Source of the DNA: Spirosoma validum
GTDB lineage: Bacteria > Bacteroidota > Bacteroidia > Cytophagales > Spirosomataceae
NCBI RefSeq assembly: GCF_014699035.1
Contig: NZ_JACXAA010000001.1
Location: 930,001 to 994,000 of the forward strand
Direction of reading: 5' to 3'
Length of the DNA stretch: 64,000 nucleotides
Shown: positions 18,901 to 26,746 of the stretch, one piece after another
Numbering within the stretch: the first letter of the stretch is position 1
How the letters are laid out: the number at the start of each line of letters is the position of its first letter
The notes under the pieces: generated by a model
What the model was told of the DNA's origin: nothing
Database searches by the model: none
The model's input: the letters and a program-made list of their open reading frames with translations, nothing else
Program-made: the position numbers and the translations under genes

Positions 18901-21528
18901 TTTGATGGCAGATTACTCGTAACGGTTGAGCGGAATCACGTCATCGAACAGCACTGGCTGAAAACGACCAACAAATCGGCTGAGTGGAATTTTTCGGTCG
19001 GCAATGAGCATTTGCCCAATGTTTACGTAACAGCAACGCTCATCCGGGCTATTGATAATCGGGACAACCTTCCGTTAACGGTTGCTCACGGGTTTGCGCC
19101 TGTATCGGTGCAGGATGCGGGCACAAAACTTCCCGTCGCGATCACGGCGATTACACAATCGCGCTCCAAAACGAAACAGACCATTCGGATAAAAACGGCG
19201 AGTAACGCACAGGTAACCGTAGCGGTTGTCGATGAAGGGATTCTGCAACTCAAGAATTTCAAAACGCCAGACCCGCATGGATTTTTCTATCAGAAACGGG
19301 CTCTCGAAGTGGGAAGCCACGATCTTTATGCGCTGCTTTATCCTGAGTTGTCACTGAAATCAGTTTCAAGTACGGGGGGAGACGGCTACGATCTGGAACG
19401 GCGAGTTAATCCGCTCAGTAATGGGCGTGTAAAATTAGTGGCGCTCTGGAGCGGTATCTTAAATGCAGGCTCAGATGGCGAGGCCGAATTTACAGTAGAT
19501 ATTCCGCAGTTTTCGGGTGATCTGCGCGTAATGGCTGTTGCCTACAAAGACAATGCATTCGGTTCAGCAAACAGCAACATGAAAGTGGCCGATTCAATCG
19601 TAATCAGCACCGGATTACCCCGCTTTCTAACTCCCGGCGACCAACTCGATTTACCCGTTAACCTGAGCAACACAACGAAACAACCAGCGGTTGTAACAGC
19701 GCAATTAACCCTGACTGGACCGCTGGCTGCGGATAGCGCTGGCTCGCAAAAACTTACTATTCAGCCCGGACGCGAGAGTCGGGCGATGTTTCATATTTCG
19801 GCGAAACAGACGATTGGGGTAGGATCAATAACGGTTATGGTCAAAGGGCTGAATGAAACCTTTATCGAGAAAACAGATATAACCGTTCGCCCGGCGGCCT
19901 CCTTGCAGAAAACGACAGTATCGGGCGTTGTCGCTGGTGGAAAAACGCAGATACTGCAGCTAGCTGGTAACCGTGCGACGGACCGTTTCCTGCCCGGTAC
20001 CGCGCAAGCAAGCGTTACGTTGAGTCGGTCGCCGGTAATGCAGTATGGTCGTGAGTTATCGTATCTACTGGGGTATCCACACGGATGTCTTGAGCAGACT
20101 ATTTCAAAAGCTTTCCCGCAGATTTATTTCGCGGATTTGGCGAAGCAATTATCGACCAATACGTATTTCGTTCGCGCCGGAGATAGCGACCTGAATCCAG
20201 CCACCAATATTCGTCAAGCCATCCAAACGATCGAAGGATTACAAGTGCAGAACGGCGGCTTCACGATGTGGCCGGGCGTTACTCCGTCGGGAACCGGTAC
20301 GAGATCAAGCCGATCCAATGTAGATGAGTGGGCTACAGCCTACGCAATTCATTTCCTGACCGAAGCCCAGGAGGCCGGCTACGAAGTAAGGCCATCCGTC
20401 TTGAGTTCGGCCATTGATTTCCTGACTTCTTTTACAAACAACCCCGCGACCGAAACCGATATTACGTTTGACGAGACCGGCGGACGTAGTGAAAAAAAAG
20501 TAGCCAGTCGCACAAGTATCTACGCGCTCTACGCCCTTACCGTAGCTGGTAAGCCAAACCGTTCGGCTATGAATTATTACAAACAGAACGTAGGCTTGCT
20601 GACTCCCGATAGTCGCTATTTATTAGCCTCGGCCTTTTTCCGAATTGGCGATACGCGCAATTTCACTACGTTATTGCCTAAACAATTTACCGAAACGTCG
20701 GATCGAGGTAGCATAATCCAGCGGCAAACAGGTGGCAGTTATGCCTCACCACTCCGTAACCTGGCTTTAGTTCTTGACGCACTGGTAGACACCGATCGTG
20801 ATAATTTGCAAATTCCGGTGTTGGCCCGACAATTATCCAGTGCCCTTAAGCAAAGTCGTTACGTAAACACGCAGGAAGCCGTTTTTGCGTTTCTGGCGCT
20901 AGGTAAGTTAGCTCGGCAATCGGCTGGTAGTACAGCTACTGCTACGTTAACAACAGGCGGCAAATCGCTAGGCACAATGACCAATACACTATTAAATCTG
21001 AAACGCGTCCCAACCAATGCCCCTCTGACGCTGACGGCGAATGGTGCTGGCAATGTTTATTATTTTGCCCAGAGCGAAGGCGTTCCTGCCACAGGGAAGA
21101 TCATGGAAGAAGACAATGGTTTGCGCGTGCGTCGGGAATACTTGAATCGTCAAGGCCAAAAACTTGCTGAGATCAAACAAAATGATCTGGTTATAGTAAA
21201 AGTCACGCTTGTCAGTCTCAATGGTCTTACGGTAGAAAACGTTGTCGTGACCGATTTACTGCCTGCCGGGCTGGAAGTTGAAAATCCCCGATTAACCGAA
21301 TCCCGCGACATGGCCTGGATCTCGAAGCCCTCCGTACCGGATCACTTTGACCTTCGCGACGATCGGATTAATTTTTACACAACTGCTACTGGCACTCAAC
21401 AAACGTATTACTATCTGGCACGGGCCGTATCAAAAGGCCGCTTTGTAGTGGGTTCTGTTTCGGCGGATGCCATGTACAATGGTGACTATCGGAGCTATAA
21501 TGGCGCAGGAATTATAACGATCCGATAA
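15940..21528 (+). CDS. yfhM: Bacterial alpha-2-macroglobulin lipoprotein
   Basis: About 1862 residues. The start MRTRTLLLLSVCSFLLFQCS gives a lipoprotein signal with lipobox cysteine; 15 upstream codons are open but lack signal features. MG-type beta domains cover the first two thirds, including the stretch with VYGDRDIYRPGETIHFN. A thioester region follows, with PHGCLEQTIS at about residue 1383, so the CxEQ thioester is intact, and then a helical TED-like region (VDEWATAYAIHFL). It would trap proteases in the periplasm and protect the cell envelope, together with PBP1C, which repairs the wall. It is placed directly after pbpC, as in Escherichia coli. Confidence 0.93.
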   Translation: MRTRTLLLLSVCSFLLFQCSRLSFNEVSVVGRNFDDEVQQTQNLTFTLNKNIGPTHQLNEWDSTQYVRFIPAVRGKFKWTAPNELVFSPARAFDPATDYRAELTDDLLKRSDNKDLKLSGNDITFHTPYLQLSGIENWWARSRETGQPVAKTRLNFNYPISSAELAGKLTVVTDNKLLTAQTLPSDTRDDVTLTLTNAPSLKNGQPLVFKVDKGLKVPNTAYVSKEIIEETSTLPSRYKVDVADVQTSFENNRGVIKVITTQELQPADLKQYYSVQPQIETTAELTENGFVVRGDFNETDTYVLTLTDQIRGVLGTKLDEPVTHDLFFGKMPASIQFANKKALYLSSKGARNIGLTIVNVPKVQVKIAKVYENNILNYLRSNRYEEYKENTNGEWGPSGAFNYSNDESGDLSDVLVNKTVETTDLPKVRGVSALNLALPDAIQPGQNDSFREHPLREYPLRGVYLVSVDSKDEAYLQANQLVSVSDIGLVARQTKDEVLVWANSIQTAEPIQGVDVTLVSSNNQSVYTLRTDGSGFVRFDKVRQEAPGFKIALLTARTDDDFNFLFLPDTQVETSRFEVEGKRDNESGFDAFVYGDRDIYRPGETIHFNTVIRSQAWQSVGEIPVLIRVLAPNGREFRAFRKTTNAQGAVATDVPLNPAAVTGSYTVEVLNANNVLLTSQAISVEEFVPDRIKVDVLTDRTSYKSGQTIKLSATAMNLFGPPASDRAYEMELQLKRKAFAPKGFGDYDFTIANGSSGAGVSASEPGNRTDVFPKELRQGRTNTNGQATERFPISPLYQDIGLLEGKLFVTVFDENGRPVNRLRRFDVLTQDTFFGVRLPNRYVATNAPVAVDLVAIDPAGTLRSSASALVNVVRYDYQTVIEKKGDGEQAQVKYTTRRREKSVYTNTLVFKGGKSALRYVPTVSGEYEIRVRRPNAQGYAATGFYAYGYGSTSASSFEVSQEGQVLMTLDKPTYQTGDKANVLFKAPFDGRLLVTVERNHVIEQHWLKTTNKSAEWNFSVGNEHLPNVYVTATLIRAIDNRDNLPLTVAHGFAPVSVQDAGTKLPVAITAITQSRSKTKQTIRIKTASNAQVTVAVVDEGILQLKNFKTPDPHGFFYQKRALEVGSHDLYALLYPELSLKSVSSTGGDGYDLERRVNPLSNGRVKLVALWSGILNAGSDGEAEFTVDIPQFSGDLRVMAVAYKDNAFGSANSNMKVADSIVISTGLPRFLTPGDQLDLPVNLSNTTKQPAVVTAQLTLTGPLAADSAGSQKLTIQPGRESRAMFHISAKQTIGVGSITVMVKGLNETFIEKTDITVRPAASLQKTTVSGVVAGGKTQILQLAGNRATDRFLPGTAQASVTLSRSPVMQYGRELSYLLGYPHGCLEQTISKAFPQIYFADLAKQLSTNTYFVRAGDSDLNPATNIRQAIQTIEGLQVQNGGFTMWPGVTPSGTGTRSSRSNVDEWATAYAIHFLTEAQEAGYEVRPSVLSSAIDFLTSFTNNPATETDITFDETGGRSEKKVASRTSIYALYALTVAGKPNRSAMNYYKQNVGLLTPDSRYLLASAFFRIGDTRNFTTLLPKQFTETSDRGSIIQRQTGGSYASPLRNLALVLDALVDTDRDNLQIPVLARQLSSALKQSRYVNTQEAVFAFLALGKLARQSAGSTATATLTTGGKSLGTMTNTLLNLKRVPTNAPLTLTANGAGNVYYFAQSEGVPATGKIMEEDNGLRVRREYLNRQGQKLAEIKQNDLVIVKVTLVSLNGLTVENVVVTDLLPAGLEVENPRLTESRDMAWISKPSVPDHFDLRDDRINFYTTATGTQQTYYYLARAVSKGRFVVGSVSADAMYNGDYRSYNGAGIITIR

Positions 21529-21682
21529 GCCATCCACACGTAAATCGGGTATACTAGTCCACGCTAATTGTGGAATAGAATGCCAACATTTACCTTGTAT
21601 CATTGGTTATATACACCAAATGTACACTGGTATGCTTTTTGACGTGTCTCAGTTTATCGATGATTAATAAATATACAACGTT

Positions 21683-22999
21683 ATGAAAAGGAAAATATGG
21701 GTAGTAGGCGCTTTTCTGGCAGCTGCTGTTGGTCTGTCATCCTGCGCTGCAACAGAAAAATGGCTTTACGGTAACTCGCAAAATAGCCGGGAAGATATAG
21801 TACAACAGGACCGGACAAACTCGTCGCGCGATAGCCGGAACTCGCAAGGTCGTTACGCTGACAATGACGGAGGCACAATATTCAGCCGCAGAAACCGGGA
21901 TGACGATCGCATGAGTCGTAATGAGTCGTCGCGCGATAATGACCGCGATGGTGATACGTACAGCAGTTATCGCAACCCTTATACCAACTCCTATAGATCA
22001 TCTGACAATCGCAACGATAATGACCGGCCAAGCCGTTCGTCAGGAAGCGATTCGTATAACAACCGCTACAACGACCAGAATAACGATAGTCGGAGTTCAT
22101 ACAACAATCGGTATAACTACTACAACGACCGGTCTGGTAATAGCCGCAACTCGTATGATGATCGGTCATCTGATCGACGTAATTCGTCCAGTGACCGTTA
22201 TAATGACCGGCAGGACGATCGATCTTCGAACAGCCGCAATTCGTACGACGATCGCGATAGCTACAACAACCGCTCTGATCGCTCTGATAATGACAATTCC
22301 CGGTCGGACAGCCGCAACAACGATCGGAACGATAATCGTCGGAATAATGACCGGTATTCATACTCATACAATGACCGCAACAACGATCGATCCGACAATG
22401 ACCGGAATTCGTACAGCGATCGGTCAGATAGCCGTGACAACCGGAACAATTACAACAATCGCCAAAACGATGACCGGAGTGATCGCCAGATGGACGATCG
22501 GGACCGTGACAATCGGAGAAACGATGACCGTCAGATGAATGATCGGGACAATCGTCGCAATGATGATCGTCAACGAGATGACCGGGATAACCGCCGGAAC
22601 GATGATTCAAATCGTGACAATCGCAACAACTACGATAATCGTGATAGCCGAAATAACGATCGCGATAACAATCGGGACAATGATCAGTCGAACAACCGCT
22701 CTTCAGACCGCGACCGTCGCGATTTGACCGATCGTATTTCTGATCAGATGGATAAAGTCGACAAGCAGCTTGACGAAGCGAAGGCTGAGGTGAAGAACGA
22801 AAGTCGCAAAGATCGCAAGAAACGGGAGGACCGGGTTAAAGATCTGGAAGACAAGCGTAAACAATTATCAGATTCGTACATCAAAGTACAACGGTCAACC
22901 TCTGATGATTTCGATAAAGTGAAAAAAGAAACCAATAAAGTTGTCGATGATATTGGTGACTGGTTTGAAAAAACAGCCGATAAAGTTGACAAAAAGTAA
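21683..22999 (+). CDS. Lipoprotein with long R/D/N/S/Y low-complexity region
   Basis: A 438-residue protein: a lipoprotein signal (MKRKIWVVGAFLAAAVGLSSCA), about 300 residues made almost only of Arg, Asp, Asn, Ser and Tyr, then about 95 residues of charged coiled coil (DKVDKQLDEAKAEVKNESRK) ending in DWFEKTADKVDKK. The coding DNA is so repetitive that long open frames also appear on both strands; they are artefacts. The middle is certainly disordered, with regularly spaced Tyr/Arg among polar residues. Its function is unknown; an outer-membrane anchored spacer or polyelectrolyte is a guess. It ends at a strong terminator. Confidence 0.85.
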   Translation: MKRKIWVVGAFLAAAVGLSSCAATEKWLYGNSQNSREDIVQQDRTNSSRDSRNSQGRYADNDGGTIFSRRNRDDDRMSRNESSRDNDRDGDTYSSYRNPYTNSYRSSDNRNDNDRPSRSSGSDSYNNRYNDQNNDSRSSYNNRYNYYNDRSGNSRNSYDDRSSDRRNSSSDRYNDRQDDRSSNSRNSYDDRDSYNNRSDRSDNDNSRSDSRNNDRNDNRRNNDRYSYSYNDRNNDRSDNDRNSYSDRSDSRDNRNNYNNRQNDDRSDRQMDDRDRDNRRNDDRQMNDRDNRRNDDRQRDDRDNRRNDDSNRDNRNNYDNRDSRNNDRDNNRDNDQSNNRSSDRDRRDLTDRISDQMDKVDKQLDEAKAEVKNESRKDRKKREDRVKDLEDKRKQLSDSYIKVQRSTSDDFDKVKKETNKVVDDIGDWFEKTADKVDKK

Positions 23000-23016
23000 G
23001 TTTTAGTTTTCCAATA

Positions 23017-23054
23017 CAGCAAAGGGCGGGTTCAATCGAACCCGCCCTTTGCTG
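23017..23054. terminator. Rho-independent terminator
   Basis: A perfect 17-bp stem (23017-23033 with 23038-23054) around the loop aatc; core aaagggcgggtt/aacccgcccttt. It ends the low-complexity lipoprotein transcript. Confidence 0.88.
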
Positions 23055-23098
23055 TTATAACGTAGCGGTAACGTTTTCAATAAGCCTATATTTGTGGT

Positions 23099-23611
23099 AT
23101 GGCACTATTTAAAGCGGTTCGAGGCATTCATCCAAAATTCGGCGAAAACTGCTGGTTCGCTGACAATTCGACCATCGTCGGCGACGTAACAATGGGACGC
23201 GATTGTACCGTTTGGTTCAACGCCGTCGTTCGGGGCGATGTCAACTCGATTACTATCGGCGATCGGACTAACATTCAGGATGGCGCTGTCATTCACTGTA
23301 CGTATCAGCGGTACAAAACGGCCATTGGCAACTACGTATCCATTGCCCACAACGCCGTTGTTCATGGCTGCACGCTCGAAGATGATGTTCTGATTGGCAT
23401 GGGCGCTATTGTTATGGATGGTGCTATTGTTGGCGCAGGTAGCATCATTGCTGCCGGAGCCATCGTTACGCAGCATACCATCATACCACCAGGCTCAATC
23501 TACGCTGGCAATCCAGCTCGTTTCCTAAAAGCTGTTTCGCCTGAACAGGCTGAGATTTTTAAGCGAACAGCAAACAATTATGTCATGTACGCCGAGTGGT
23601 TTAAGGAGTAG
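23099..23611 (+). CDS. Gamma-carbonic-anhydrase-family protein
   Basis: A 170-residue left-handed beta-helix protein of hexapeptide repeats (for example VVRGDVNSITIGDRTNIQDGAVI). Zinc-ligand histidines are present in the usual spacing: VIHCTYQ, then SIAHNAVVHGC. The family (YrdA/PaaY/Cam-like) includes CO2 hydratases and thioesterase-type members; activity here is not provable. The next gene (HupE/UreJ-like) starts 4 bp after the stop, so both form an operon. Confidence 0.92.
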   Translation: MALFKAVRGIHPKFGENCWFADNSTIVGDVTMGRDCTVWFNAVVRGDVNSITIGDRTNIQDGAVIHCTYQRYKTAIGNYVSIAHNAVVHGCTLEDDVLIGMGAIVMDGAIVGAGSIIAAGAIVTQHTIIPPGSIYAGNPARFLKAVSPEQAEIFKRTANNYVMYAEWFKE

Positions 23612-23614
23612 CAT

Positions 23615-24229
23615 ATGGATGAGTTTTTAATCTATCTTCGTTTAGGCTTTGATCATATTACCGATCCGGGTGGTTACGATCATATTCTATTCGTCATTGC
23701 GCTTTGCGCGGTTTATACGCTTCAGCAGTGGCGGCAGGTACTGATTCTGGTTACGGCTTTCACAATTGGTCACTCGATTACGTTAGCTCTGGCAACGTTG
23801 CAGCTCATTCATTACAAAACGGAATTAATCGAATTACTTATCCCGATCACCATTCTAATCACCGCCATTGTTAATTTCTTCTTTCAGGATTCGAAAGCCT
23901 CTACGAACAAAACTTCGGCAATTAACCAGTCAGGGCGTTACGTGCTTGCTTTATCATTTGGGTTAATTCATGGAATGGGCTTTTCCAACTATCTACGTAG
24001 TCTATTGGGACGCGAAGTCAGTATTACGCAACCACTGTTGGCCTTTAACATAGGTCTCGAACTTGGTCAACTGGTTATTGTTGGTATTGTATTAACGCTG
24101 ACATACGTCGTTCTAACGATAATCCGAAGTAGCCGCCTTCGCTGGACGCTGATTGTATCGGGCATTGTCGCAGGAATGGCTTTATCACTTATTGTCAATA
24201 ATGAGTATTTGGGCGAGTTGATAAAATAA
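23615..24229 (+). CDS. HupE/UreJ-type membrane protein
   Basis: A 204-residue protein with about six hydrophobic segments. GFDHITDPGGYDHILFV and TAFTIGHSITLALA carry the His/Asp metal-binding pattern of HupE/UreJ proteins, with HGMGFSNYL in a later helix. These are nickel or other metal permease-like proteins, often next to hydrogenase or urease genes. Neither enzyme is nearby here; it is instead coupled to a zinc-dependent gamma-carbonic anhydrase, suggesting a link to that metal, an inference. Confidence 0.85.
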   Translation: MDEFLIYLRLGFDHITDPGGYDHILFVIALCAVYTLQQWRQVLILVTAFTIGHSITLALATLQLIHYKTELIELLIPITILITAIVNFFFQDSKASTNKTSAINQSGRYVLALSFGLIHGMGFSNYLRSLLGREVSITQPLLAFNIGLELGQLVIVGIVLTLTYVVLTIIRSSRLRWTLIVSGIVAGMALSLIVNNEYLGELIK

Positions 24230-24331
24230 TGGCTCTGGTTCACCTACACGACTTTTATTCGCCTTTCTGTAGAAACCATACAAGTCCTTTTTCGTAATTT
24301 TACCCTTTCATCAACAACTACAGCCTGAAAT

Positions 24332-26719
24332 ATGCAAAAGATAATTTTGCTAATTGTAAGTTTCGCCATTCCGGCAGGGTTAGTTTTGGCTCAGCGACCC
24401 ACGCCATCATCACAAAGCGCCAACACACGCTTCGAGCAGTTGGGGCCAAACCTCCCTTCACCCACTACGTTCCGTACAGCAGCCGGATCACCAGGCAAAG
24501 ATTATTTCCAGAACCGGGCCGATTATGACATCAAAGCGACACTGGATGATACGAAGCAGAAACTAACTGGTACGGAAACCATTACGTATCATAACCGTTC
24601 TTCCGATCCTCTGACCTACTTGTGGCTTCAGCTCGATCAGAACTTGTTTCGGCCTGAATCGATTGGTAAGTCTACCCAAACAAATAGTATCGACTCGCAC
24701 CAGGGTGCTACACTACGACAAATTGATCCCAACGCATCATTGGCGGGAAAAGACTATGGTCATAAGATAACCTCCGTACGTGATCAGGCGGGGAAGCCGC
24801 TCAAATACACGATCAATCAGACCATGATGCGGATCGATTTACCAACGGCGGTAGCCTCGGGCAAATCCGTAACATTTTCGATTGACTGGAACTTCAATAT
24901 TGTTGATGTAAAAGGAGTAGGTGCCCGAGGAGGTTACGAGTTTTTCCCGAAAGACGGTAATTACATTTACGAGATTGCCCAATGGTTTCCGCGACTGTGC
25001 TCGTATAATGACGTTACTGGCTGGCAGAACAAGCAGTTTCTGGGCCGTGGAGAATTCACGCTAATCTTTGGTAATTATAAGGTCGCATTAACGGTTCCAA
25101 ACGACCATATCGTTGGCGCAACGGGTGAATTACAAAATCCGGCCCAAGTCTTGAATGCAACCCAGCAGAAACGCTGGAACGAAGCGAAAGGTCGGGGCGA
25201 TAAACCCGGCGAAAACCCAGTGCTGATTGTCACACAGGCCGAAGCCGAAGCGGCCGAGAAAGGCAAACCCTCGGGCACAAAGACCTGGATTTTTAAAGCC
25301 GACAATGTACGTGATTTTTCGTTTGCCAGCAGTCGTAAATTCATGTGGGATGCTCTGCAACCAAATGTTGAAGGAAAACGGGTCTGGGCAATGTCACTTT
25401 ATCCGAAAGAAGCCAATCCACTCTGGGGCCAATACTCGACTCGTCTGGTGGCGCATACGCTACGTTCCTACTCCCGTCGCACCATTGCTTACCCGTATCC
25501 TGTAGCGTATTCCGTTCACGGTCCAGTTGGCGGTATGGAATATCCAATGATCAGCTTTAACGGCGCCAGACCTGAACCCGACGGTACGTATGCTGTAGGT
25601 ACGAAGAATTTTCTTATATCAGTGGTAATACATGAGGTGGGGCACAATTTTTTCCCGATGATCGTCAACTCCGATGAACGCCAGTGGTCCTGGATGGACG
25701 AAGGTTTGAATAGTTTTCTGGAAGGGTTGGCCTGTCTTGAATGGGATGCCGATTTCCCGGCGCATGGGATCGATCCTCAATACATCGTGCCCTACATGCA
25801 GCTTGATTCGACTCAGCAGGTTCCTATCATGAGTAGCTCAGATAATATTCCTGGCAATACGTTTGGTCCGAATGCATACACCAAACCCGCCACAGCGCTA
25901 AATATTCTGCGCGAAACGGTGATGGGACGCGAGTTATTTGATTATGCCTTCAAAGAATATGCCCGTCGCTGGGCGTTCAAAAGCCCCGAACCCGCTGACT
26001 TCTTTCGGACGATGGAAGACGCTTCGGGCGTTGATCTGGACTGGTTCTGGAAAGGCTGGTTTTACACCGTACAACCTGTCGACCAATCGCTGGTAAAAGT
26101 AGACTGGTTTCAGGCCAATTCTCAAAATCCGGACATAACGAAAGCCGAAGCTCGTTCGGCCGCTCAACGTAAACTAAACACGGTCAGTAAACAACGAGAT
26201 GCGCTCAGCAAAGATCAGACAGTGGTGGCGCAGGATAGCACCATGCTCGACTTTTACAATCGCTATGATCCATATGCCGTTACGGCCGAAGACCGAAAAA
26301 AATACCAGGATTATGTAGCCTCGCTAAGCGCAGAAGAACGCTCGTTGGCCGAAGCGGGTACAAATCTTTATACACTCTCTCTGCAAAACAAAGGAGGCAT
26401 ACCGATGCCGGTTATCGTTCGGATGGAGTTTGAAGATGGCACGGATTCAGTAGCCCGATTCCCGGCCGAAATCTGGCGCTTCAACGACGTATCGATTAAG
26501 AAAGTCATTGCTACGAATAAGAAGGTAAAGCAATGGACACTTGACCCTTATTACGAGATCGCCGATATTAATACTGAAGACAATGCATTTCCACCGGTTA
26601 CTCAGCCAACCCGTTTTCAGCTGTTTAAGCAACAACAGAGCAGAAACCCGGCTGGACCAAATCCAATGCAGCAACAACGCAAACAAGCTCCTGCCCAGCA
26701 GGGAAGCGGCAAAAATTAA
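24332..26719 (+). CDS. Secreted M1-family metallopeptidase, first of tandem pair
   Basis: A 795-residue protein with a signal peptide ending at LVLAQ. The zinc site HEVGHNFFPMIVNSDERQWS lies at about residue 434, with the downstream Glu in MDEGLN completing HExxH-x18-E. GGMEYPMISFNG is the exopeptidase-type loop, replacing GAMEN. The C-terminus is a Gln/Asn/Pro-rich tail. It is an aminopeptidase-like enzyme outside the cytoplasm. A paralogue follows 27 bp downstream; parts of the two genes are nearly identical in DNA. Confidence 0.92.
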   Translation: MQKIILLIVSFAIPAGLVLAQRPTPSSQSANTRFEQLGPNLPSPTTFRTAAGSPGKDYFQNRADYDIKATLDDTKQKLTGTETITYHNRSSDPLTYLWLQLDQNLFRPESIGKSTQTNSIDSHQGATLRQIDPNASLAGKDYGHKITSVRDQAGKPLKYTINQTMMRIDLPTAVASGKSVTFSIDWNFNIVDVKGVGARGGYEFFPKDGNYIYEIAQWFPRLCSYNDVTGWQNKQFLGRGEFTLIFGNYKVALTVPNDHIVGATGELQNPAQVLNATQQKRWNEAKGRGDKPGENPVLIVTQAEAEAAEKGKPSGTKTWIFKADNVRDFSFASSRKFMWDALQPNVEGKRVWAMSLYPKEANPLWGQYSTRLVAHTLRSYSRRTIAYPYPVAYSVHGPVGGMEYPMISFNGARPEPDGTYAVGTKNFLISVVIHEVGHNFFPMIVNSDERQWSWMDEGLNSFLEGLACLEWDADFPAHGIDPQYIVPYMQLDSTQQVPIMSSSDNIPGNTFGPNAYTKPATALNILRETVMGRELFDYAFKEYARRWAFKSPEPADFFRTMEDASGVDLDWFWKGWFYTVQPVDQSLVKVDWFQANSQNPDITKAEARSAAQRKLNTVSKQRDALSKDQTVVAQDSTMLDFYNRYDPYAVTAEDRKKYQDYVASLSAEERSLAEAGTNLYTLSLQNKGGIPMPVIVRMEFEDGTDSVARFPAEIWRFNDVSIKKVIATNKKVKQWTLDPYYEIADINTEDNAFPPVTQPTRFQLFKQQQSRNPAGPNPMQQQRKQAPAQQGSGKN

Positions 26720-26746
26720 TACCCTCTATCAATCTTTCGACAAACT

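Noticed and set aside
21882..22727. Long open frames on both strands inside the low-complexity lipoprotein gene
   Set aside because: They arise from the repetitive codon pattern of the R/D/N/S/Y-rich frame, which alone has a signal peptide and coiled-coil end.
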